NCBI GenBank assembly: GCA_028718045.1
Contig: JAQUMQ010000129.1
Location: forward strand, 1 to 5,101
Direction of reading: 5' to 3'
DNA: 5,101 bases
DNA from: Actinomycetota bacterium
Lineage (GTDB): Bacteria; Actinomycetota; Humimicrobiia; Humimicrobiales; Humimicrobiaceae
The notes under the pieces were generated by a model, which saw only the letters and a program-made list of their open reading frames with translations, had not been told where the DNA came from and searched no databases. Made by a program: the position numbers and the translations under genes. Position 1 is the stretch's first letter; every line of letters starts with the position of its first letter. Below, piece by piece: positions 1 through 5,101 of the stretch.

Positions 1-1208
1 TCAACGCAAATAGTATCTCCGCCCCATTCTTCCAAAACAATGCCATACTCCGTTAAGCCTTTTTTTACTTTTTCCGGGTTTGCGTCAGGCAAATCGATTT
101 TGTTTATTGCTATGATTATCGGAACACCTGCCGCTTTAGCATGGTTTATGGCTTCTACCGTTTGCGGCATTATCCCATCATTGGCTGCAACGACGATTAT
201 TGCCAAATCAGTAACTCTTGCACCTCTGGCTCTCATTGAAGTAAAAGCCTCGTGACCCGGTGTGTCAATAAACGTTATCTTCCTTTTTTTGTATTCGATC
301 TGATAAGCACCTATGTGTTGAGTAATCCCACCTGCTTCCTCTGAAGCTATATCTGATTTTCTTATTGCGTCAAGAAGTGTCGTTTTACCATGATCAACAT
401 GTCCCATTACCGTGACTATCGGTGGTCTTACAACTAAATCCTCGGGTTCATCTTTATATTGGTCGACAAGTTTATTTTCAAAATCTATTATAATAAATTT
501 GAAGTTATATTCACTTGATAAAATTTCTATAAGGTCATTATCCAGTGATTGATTAATATTTGCCACTTCACCCAATTTGAATAAAGATTTTATTATCTCG
601 TTTGAAGGAATATTGATTTTTTCAGAAAGTTGCTTTACGGTTACGCCTGCAGGCATCTCGATTAATTTCTTAATTTCTGGCCTCTTTTTGTATTTCTCTT
701 CAATTTTCTTTGATTTTTTCTTCCTGGTTTTGGTGCCGTCATCAATTTCTGTTACACTATTGATGCCTTTGTCTGTAAAAATACTTTTATTCCTTAATCT
801 TACCAGTTTGTCTTCTTTATCAAGTTCCTTTAACAGCACATTCCTTACATTTATTTTCTTTTCTTCTTCCCATTTTAGTGGCTTGCTTTTGATTTTAGCA
901 TCCTTCTTATCATGCTTTTTGCCGCCAGACACAAATTTTTCTTCCCCGATGTCTTTAGAATCGTCATCAAAGCTTTCTGAATCAATAGTCGTGCTTATTT
1001 CAGACTTTTTTGGCATCGAAGGCTTTTTTTCAACAGTTTTTTGATTTTTCTTATTCTTTAACGCCTGAATTATCTTTTTTAATTCATCCTCATTGACCGT
1101 AGATGAATGGCTTTTTACATCTATGCCGATCTCGGCACAAACATCCAATATTTCTTTCGATGTCAAATAATTATCTTTTGCAATTTGATAAATTCTATAT
1201 GAAACCAT
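1..1208 (-). CDS. infB: Translation initiation factor IF-2, N-terminal part (cut by window edge)
   Basis: This is the 5' part of infB: 402 complete codons are visible and the frame is still open at position 1. IF-2 is a cytoplasmic GTPase that brings fMet-tRNA to the 30S subunit and promotes subunit joining. An IF2_N-like helical domain covers about residues 3-50 (starts MVSYRIYQIAKDN). A Lys/Glu/Asp-rich linker of roughly 130 residues follows, then a second IF2_N domain at about 185-235 (MPAGVTVKQLSEKI). The GTPase domain shows G1 GHVDHGKT at 269-276, the G2 threonine in GGITQHIGA (T296), G3 DTPGHE at 315-320 and G4 NKID at 369-372. The window ends at GDTICV, just before the expected G5 motif, so the rest of the G domain and domains II-IV are outside. 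The ATG at 1206-1208 is chosen because it lies 14 bp after the nusA stop and has a weak AGGT Shine-Dalgarno (1218-1221) 9 nt upstream. Co-transcription with nusA is likely. Confidence 0.97.
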   Translation of the reverse strand, partial: MVSYRIYQIAKDNYLTSKEILDVCAEIGIDVKSHSSTVNEDELKKIIQALKNKKNQKTVEKKPSMPKKSEISTTIDSESFDDDSKDIGEEKFVSGGKKHDKKDAKIKSKPLKWEEEKKINVRNVLLKELDKEDKLVRLRNKSIFTDKGINSVTEIDDGTKTRKKKSKKIEEKYKKRPEIKKLIEMPAGVTVKQLSEKINIPSNEIIKSLFKLGEVANINQSLDNDLIEILSSEYNFKFIIIDFENKLVDQYKDEPEDLVVRPPIVTVMGHVDHGKTTLLDAIRKSDIASEEAGGITQHIGAYQIEYKKRKITFIDTPGHEAFTSMRARGARVTDLAIIVVAANDGIMPQTVEAINHAKAAGVPIIIAINKIDLPDANPEKVKKGLTEYGIVLEEWGGDTICV

Positions 1209-1222
1209 ACGCTATATACCTA

Positions 1223-2239
1223 TCATTTAATGTTTTTTCTTTCGTTTCTTGCCGCATTAAGTTCTTCTTCATATTGTAATTCGCTTTTTATATCTATTTT
1301 CCAATTCGTCAGTTTGGCGGCAAGTCTTGCATTTTGTCCATCTCTTCCAATGGCAAGCGACAATTGCTCATTTGGAACAACGACAAGAGCAAATCTAGAT
1401 TCTTCGTCAGTTAATACTTTTACCACTTTTGCGGGGCTTAATGCATTTTTTATGTAGGTTACGATATCTTCACTGTATTGAACGACATCAACTTTTTCAC
1501 CTGCAAGCTCGTCCACAACCATCTTTACTCTTGAACCTTTAGGACCTACACAAGCTCCAACCGGATCGACATTCTTTTCGCTGGAGCTGACAGCAATTTT
1601 TGTCCTGTAACCTGCTTCTCTTGCCACATTTTTTATGCTTACGATTCCTTCGTAAATTTCAGGGACTTCCAATTCAAAAAGCCTCTTTATCAAGCCGCTG
1701 TGAGTCCTGGATACAATCACCTGAGGACCTTTAGTTGTTTTCTTTACTTCTGAAATATAACATTTTATTCTCTCTCCATGCCTGTACCTTTCTCCCGGTA
1801 CTTGTTCGTTTGAAGGAAGAAGAGCTTCAACCTTACCCAAATCAACAAGCGTCCACCTTGAATCATGCTGCTGGATAATTCCGATGACCATATCACCTAC
1901 ACGTTCCTTGTATTCATCATACATAACTTCGCGTTCAGCTTCCTTTATTTTTTGTGTTATGACCTGTTTTGCGGTCTGAGCAGCAATTCTGCCAAAATTA
2001 TCGGGAGTAACATCTTCTTCAGGCATGCTTTTTTCACCAGCCTCATTCTCGTCAAAAACTTTGAATACCTTTATCTCGCCGGAATCGAAATTCAGATCGA
2101 CCCTGGCATTAAAATTTGCCTTATAATTTTTTTTATATGCAGAAACAAGAGCAACTTTAAGAGCTTCTATCAAAACTTCAAGATCGATACCCTTTTCTTT
2201 TTCAAGTTCCTTTAACGCTGTAATAAGTTCTTTATTCAA
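1223..2239 (-). CDS. nusA: Transcription termination/antitermination factor NusA (short form)
   Basis: NusA binds RNA polymerase near the RNA exit channel and modulates pausing, intrinsic termination and antitermination. The 338-residue product shows the family order: an N-terminal polymerase-binding domain (about 1-112, with the conserved block FGRIAAQTAKQV at 82-93), an S1 domain (about 113-180), KH1 (about 190-270, DPVGACVGPKGSRV with GPKG at 232-235) and KH2 (about 275-325, AIGRDGQNARLAAKL with GRDG at 298-301). There are no C-terminal acidic AR repeats, as is usual in Bacillota. The tail after KH2 is short and ends in basic residues, unlike the acidic tail I recall for Bacillus subtilis NusA. 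The N-terminal domain is about 20 residues shorter than the B. subtilis protein between GEIKVF and DVTPDNFG. Translation starts at a TTG (2237-2239) supported by AGGTGA at 2246-2251 with 6-nt spacing. The overlapping GTG in the Shine-Dalgarno is out of frame and soon hits a stop. The stop is TGA, 14 bp before infB. Confidence 0.98.
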   Translation of the reverse strand: MNKELITALKELEKEKGIDLEVLIEALKVALVSAYKKNYKANFNARVDLNFDSGEIKVFKVFDENEAGEKSMPEEDVTPDNFGRIAAQTAKQVITQKIKEAEREVMYDEYKERVGDMVIGIIQQHDSRWTLVDLGKVEALLPSNEQVPGERYRHGERIKCYISEVKKTTKGPQVIVSRTHSGLIKRLFELEVPEIYEGIVSIKNVAREAGYRTKIAVSSSEKNVDPVGACVGPKGSRVKMVVDELAGEKVDVVQYSEDIVTYIKNALSPAKVVKVLTDEESRFALVVVPNEQLSLAIGRDGQNARLAAKLTNWKIDIKSELQYEEELNAARNERKNIK

Positions 2240-2251
2240 GTTCTCTCACCT
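2240..2251 (-). promoter_or_regulatory. Shine-Dalgarno that fixes the TTG start of nusA
   Basis: Read on the minus strand, AGGTGAGAG (2243-2251) precedes TTG at 2237-2239; the AGGTGA core leaves a 6-nt spacer. This is the best ribosome binding site in the window. It supports TTG as the start because no ATG or GTG in this frame lies nearby. The encoded N-terminus (MNKELITALKELEKEKGI) also aligns with the normal start of NusA proteins. Confidence 0.85.
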
Positions 2252-2278
2252 GCTGGTAAAATTATTTATAAAAACAAC

Positions 2279-2307
2279 AAAAATAGTGGGTTTTACCCAC
2301 TATTTTT
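2279..2307 (-). terminator. Perfect 12-bp hairpin with T-rich tail in the recD2-nusA gap
   Basis: The arms 2279-2290 (aaaaatagtggg on the plus strand) and 2296-2307 (cccactattttt) are perfectly complementary around a 5-nt loop. In the direction of transcription the 3' arm ends in TTTTT and is followed by GTTGTTTTTATAAA, giving the form of a Rho-independent terminator. Flanking A runs also make it T-tailed on the other strand, so it could work in both directions. It ends the proS-recD2 unit. Because a promoter for nusA lies upstream of it, it also sits inside the predicted nusA leader and may act as an attenuator. The stem is mostly A/T, with a core of four G-C pairs, so partial rather than complete termination is plausible. 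Confidence 0.8.
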
Positions 2308-2338
2308 ATCAATTAAATTTAATAAAAATCTTTAAGAA

Positions 2339-2366
2339 ATTATAGCACGAAATTAAAATAATTCAA
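2339..2366 (-). promoter_or_regulatory. Predicted sigma-A-type extended -10 promoter for nusA-infB
   Basis: On the minus strand a perfect TATAAT (2339-2344) is preceded by TGC (2345-2347), forming an extended -10 (TGnTATAAT). A -35-like TTGAAT (2361-2366, four of six matches to TTGACA) lies upstream with 16-bp spacing. The -35 box is within the last codons of recD2 and the -10 lies just after its TAA stop. A start point near 2332 is expected, which gives a leader of roughly 90 nt before nusA that contains the 2279-2307 hairpin. This is seen by eye only; AT-rich DNA yields chance -10 boxes, but the full extended match in the one intergenic gap is persuasive. Confidence 0.68.
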
Positions 2367-4539
2367 CAGATTGCAACAATCCGGACAAGTTTGTATAACG
2401 GCTTTCAACGTTATTTCTGCTTACCGCCATTCCTATCGCTTTCTTGCTGCCGATAAGGATGGCAAGTTCTTTTGCTCTTGTTATCGCAGTATATAAAAGA
2501 TTTCTTTGAAGAAGCATATAATGTGACGTCAATATGGGAATAATAACACATTTGAATTCCGAACCCTGAGATTTATGAATTGAAATCGCATATGAAAGAT
2601 TAATTTCATCTATGTCGTAAAAATCATATGTTACAATTTTGCCGCTGAAATCAATTCCGAATTCCTGAAGTTTGAAATCAATATTTTTTATAAAGCCTAT
2701 GTCTCCGTTGTAAACATCCTTTTCATAGTCATTTCTTTGCTGAATTACCTTGTCATTTAATCTGAATTCAGCACTTCCGCGGTTTATTTTTACAGTACTT
2801 TTATTAAACTTCTCTTGGATTCTCAAGTTAAGGTTCTCGACACCCACGATGCCTTTATTTACGGGAACCAGAATCTGCACATCTTTTAAGGGATCGTACC
2901 CAAATTTTTTCGGCAGATTGTGATCGATCATTTTCAGTATAGCATCGACTACATCTTCTTGATCATATCTTTCTATAAAATAAAAATCGTTAATATTGTC
3001 GCTTTTGGAGTTAAAAGAAAGGCTTGGGTATACGCCGTCTCTTATTCTGTGAGCATTATAGATAATTTTGCTTTTTCCAAATTGCCTGTATATCTTATTT
3101 AATCTTACAACCTTGAAAATTTTCGAATTTATTAAATCATTTAAAACATTACCGGGACCAACAGACGGAAGTTGGTCGACATCTCCGACAAAAATAATCT
3201 TTGTGTTGCAGTCGATAGCTTCAATCAAACTTTTCATCAATTTTATGTCTATCATCGAAGCTTCGTCTACAATTATTGCATCACATGTTATCTTGTTTTT
3301 TGCATTTTTTGTAAAAGTATTTAACTTTGGATTATATTCAAGTAGTCTATGAATGGTTTTTGCTTCTGTTCCTGTCGTTTCCGAGAGTCTTTTCGATGCT
3401 CTTCCGGTAGGAGCAGCCAGTTTAACATTCTTGTTTTCAATCTCAAAAATTTTCAAAACATAATTTAAAATCGTACTTTTGCCCGTCCCTGGACTTCCGG
3501 TAATTATTAATACTTTTTCCGAAACGGCATTTTTTATGGCTTCCATTTGATCTTCGTCAATTTCCATTCCGGAAAGACAAGAAATTTCTTTTACTTGATT
3601 TTCGATGCTTATAAGATTTAAATTAGTTTTTAAAGGTTCGTTTTTAATTTTTATAAGCTCTTCGGCTACAAATTTTTCGTCATTATACGTTTCAAACAAA
3701 TATACCATTTCATCTGAGACTATGATTTCCTTTTCTTTTTTTAAAATATCCAGAGTTTTTTCAATATCATTAATTTCCACATCCAGAAATTCATTCGATT
3801 GTTGAAGCAATAAATCATAAGGATAATAGCAATTGCCTGCCTCTTGCAACTGTTCCAGCATGTAAATTATCCCTGATTTTATTCTAAAAACCGAATCTTT
3901 CTTTATTCCTGCGTTTTTTGCAATTTTGTCGGCTGTTTTGAAACCTATGCCAAAAATATCATCACAAAGTTTATATGGATTTTTCTTTATGATACGTATC
4001 GAATTATCTTGATATCTCAAAAATATCTTTTTTGCATATGCGGGAGTTATTCCCAGGGACTGTAAAAAAATCATTATATCTTTTATCGTCGACTGTTTTT
4101 CCCATTCTTTTTTTATCATGGAAATCCTTTTAGCCCCGAATCCTTCAATCTCTTTCAGCCTATCTAAATCCTTATCAAGTATTTCAAGGGTTTTTTCTTT
4201 AAAATGGCAAACAATTCTTTTAGCCATCACCGGGCCCAAACCCTTGATTAATCCGGAACCAAGATATTTTTCTATACCTTCGTTAGTGGCAGGAGGCAGT
4301 ACAACCGCATCACTTATTTTAAATTGTCTGCCGTATTTGGGATTATTTATATATTCTCCATTGACTTCTATATGCTCTCCTGCACATGCTTCGAATAATA
4401 CTCCGAATACGGTCTCCGTTTTCTCCTCTTCGTCAAGTTTAAGTTTTGCAACAATGTAACCATTATCAGAATTTTTATAAATAATCCTGTCTAATATTCC
4501 CTTTAATTTTATCTGAGAACCGGAAGAAAATTCGTTCAT
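2353..4539 (-). CDS. recD2: RecD2-type (YrrC-like) ATP-dependent 5'-3' DNA helicase
   Basis: RecD2 is a superfamily 1B DNA helicase that works without RecBC. In other bacteria it has been linked to DNA repair and replication fork progress. The 728-residue protein has the family layout: an N-terminal OB-like domain (about 10-85), helix-hairpin-helix segments (about 90-215, e.g. IEGFGAKRIS and GIGFKTADKIA), then the motor core. Visible motifs are Walker A GSPGTGKST (348-356), Ia LAAPTGRAS (374-382), Walker B/II IIVDEASMID (422-431), III GDVDQLPSVGPG (452-463), IV-like IYRQ (483-486), V-region DKVIQQRNDY with VYNGDIG (596-615), AISIHKSQGSEF (651-662) and VI LLYTAITRAK (681-690). An SH3-like insert probably lies around 585-645. 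All catalytic motifs look intact and the length is normal for the family. The ATG (4537-4539) is one base after the proS stop and has no clear Shine-Dalgarno, only an A-rich run, so translation probably depends on coupling to proS. Confidence 0.97.
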   Translation of the reverse strand: MNEFSSGSQIKLKGILDRIIYKNSDNGYIVAKLKLDEEEKTETVFGVLFEACAGEHIEVNGEYINNPKYGRQFKISDAVVLPPATNEGIEKYLGSGLIKGLGPVMAKRIVCHFKEKTLEILDKDLDRLKEIEGFGAKRISMIKKEWEKQSTIKDIMIFLQSLGITPAYAKKIFLRYQDNSIRIIKKNPYKLCDDIFGIGFKTADKIAKNAGIKKDSVFRIKSGIIYMLEQLQEAGNCYYPYDLLLQQSNEFLDVEINDIEKTLDILKKEKEIIVSDEMVYLFETYNDEKFVAEELIKIKNEPLKTNLNLISIENQVKEISCLSGMEIDEDQMEAIKNAVSEKVLIITGSPGTGKSTILNYVLKIFEIENKNVKLAAPTGRASKRLSETTGTEAKTIHRLLEYNPKLNTFTKNAKNKITCDAIIVDEASMIDIKLMKSLIEAIDCNTKIIFVGDVDQLPSVGPGNVLNDLINSKIFKVVRLNKIYRQFGKSKIIYNAHRIRDGVYPSLSFNSKSDNINDFYFIERYDQEDVVDAILKMIDHNLPKKFGYDPLKDVQILVPVNKGIVGVENLNLRIQEKFNKSTVKINRGSAEFRLNDKVIQQRNDYEKDVYNGDIGFIKNIDFKLQEFGIDFSGKIVTYDFYDIDEINLSYAISIHKSQGSEFKCVIIPILTSHYMLLQRNLLYTAITRAKELAILIGSKKAIGMAVSRNNVESRYTNLSGLLQSVELF

Positions 4540-4540
4540 A

Positions 4541-5101
4541 CTATTTTTTTATTTTTTTCATAAAACTGTCAAGATCTTTAAATTTTAATTCAATTTTGGG
4601 AGAGCCGTTTCTATATTCAATGTCTATTATTTCATCTTTCAAAAATTTTTTTCCAAAAATAATCTTTAAGGGGATACCTATAAGATCGGAATCTTTAAAT
4701 TTGATTCCGGCACTTATTTCCCTGTCATCATAAAGCACCTCTATTTTATTTTTCAAAAGCAGATCATAAGCAATGTCCGCAGAATCCTTTAACTTGACTT
4801 CGCTCATGTTTGTAACTATCAAACTTGCAAAAAACGGAGCTATGCTCTCAGGCCATATTATGCCTTTTTCATCATGGCTTTGTTCGATTACCGCAGCAAG
4901 TATTCTGGTAATGCCTATCCCATAGCACCCCATGATATATGGCTTTAACTTTCCGTCATGATCTAGGAATCTTCCATTTAGTTTCTCGCTGTATTTTGTT
5001 CCTAATTTAAAGATATGCCCAATTTCTATGCCTTTATCGAAATTTAATTCTTCTTTGCATTTTTCACACAGATCGCCGGCTACCGGATAAGAAAAATTAC
5101 C
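4541..5101 (-). CDS. proS: Prolyl-tRNA synthetase, C-terminal part (cut by window edge)
   Basis: ProS attaches proline to tRNA-Pro in the cytoplasm. The last 186 codons are visible and the frame is open through 5101, so the apparent start at 4933 is only an internal Met inside IMGCYGIGITR. The fragment begins GNFSYPVAGD and continues with a Cys pair (CEKC), the conserved stretch KGIEIGHIFKLGTKYSEKL, class II motif 3 in GCYGIGITRILAA, and HDEKGIIWPESIAPF. The rest is the anticodon-binding domain, with VLYDDREISAGIKFKDSDLIGIPLKIIFGKK. These features match the bacterial-type (ProS type 1) enzyme. The catalytic motifs 1 and 2 and most of the insertion (editing) domain lie outside the window. The gene ends in a Lys-rich tail with TAG at 4541-4543, one base before the recD2 ATG. 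Confidence 0.97.
   Translation of the reverse strand, partial: GNFSYPVAGDLCEKCKEELNFDKGIEIGHIFKLGTKYSEKLNGRFLDHDGKLKPYIMGCYGIGITRILAAVIEQSHDEKGIIWPESIAPFFASLIVTNMSEVKLKDSADIAYDLLLKNKIEVLYDDREISAGIKFKDSDLIGIPLKIIFGKKFLKDEIIDIEYRNGSPKIELKFKDLDSFMKKIKK

Noticed and set aside
40..255. Plus-strand open frame of 71 codons opposite infB
   Set aside because: It is the complement of the IF-2 GTPase domain around NKID and DTPGHE, and there is no independent support for it.
577..1044. 155-codon plus-strand open frame rich in Phe, Ser and Leu, resembling a membrane protein
   Set aside because: It is the antisense shadow of the Lys/Glu-rich linker of infB; poly-Lys and Glu codons read backwards give Phe, Leu and Ser. 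It has no Shine-Dalgarno or family signature.
1865..2215. Plus-strand open frame of 116 codons opposite nusA
   Set aside because: It lies fully inside the well-conserved nusA gene and has low-complexity hydrophobic composition from the antisense strand.
2255..2275. TATAAA just after the hairpin as a second nusA promoter -10
   Set aside because: No recognisable -35 lies 16-18 bp upstream (that stretch is the hairpin arm). It is much poorer than the extended -10 at 2339-2347, although it cannot be fully excluded.
4118..4459. Plus-strand open frame of 113 codons opposite recD2
   Set aside because: It is antisense to the helix-hairpin-helix and OB region of recD2, whose conserved protein sequence explains the DNA.
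4541..4933. A separate 130-residue protein starting at the ATG at 4933
   Set aside because: The frame continues upstream without a stop to the window edge and encodes conserved ProS sequence, so that Met is internal (IMGCYGIG).

Overview
The window is AT-rich chromosomal DNA, and every gene lies on the minus strand, so transcription runs from high to low coordinates. In that direction the order is: the 3' part of proS (prolyl-tRNA synthetase, cut by the window edge), recD2 (RecD-like DNA helicase), nusA (transcription elongation/termination factor), and the 5' part of infB (translation initiation factor IF-2, cut by the other edge). The protein sequences, the low G+C, a short NusA without C-terminal AR repeats, a bacterial-type ProS and the presence of RecD2 all suggest a Clostridia-like member of the Bacillota. 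That is an inference from remembered family sequences, not a database result. TGA is used as a normal stop (nusA), so this is not a mycoplasma-type code.

Layout: proS ends at 4541. The recD2 ATG begins one base later, so the two look like one transcription and translation unit. recD2 ends at 2353. The only real intergenic stretch, 2240-2352 (113 bp), separates it from nusA. That gap holds a strong-looking extended -10 promoter pointing towards nusA, which overlaps the recD2 end, followed by a perfect 12-bp hairpin with a T-rich tail and a good Shine-Dalgarno before a TTG start. nusA is followed after 14 bp by infB.

The core nusA-infB block serves transcription elongation and translation initiation, and its proximity to proS is a familiar Bacillota arrangement. 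Two things differ from the usual proS-(polC)-rimP-nusA-ylxR-ylxQ-infB order: recD2 sits where rimP would be expected, and the small genes ylxR and ylxQ are missing between nusA and infB. NusA itself appears to lack about 20 residues of its N-terminal head.

The most interesting element is the nusA leader. A terminator-like hairpin lies between the promoter and the nusA start, which would suit autoregulation by NusA-stimulated termination. I see no mobile element, CRISPR array, RNA gene or obvious novel system; the rest is housekeeping sequence.
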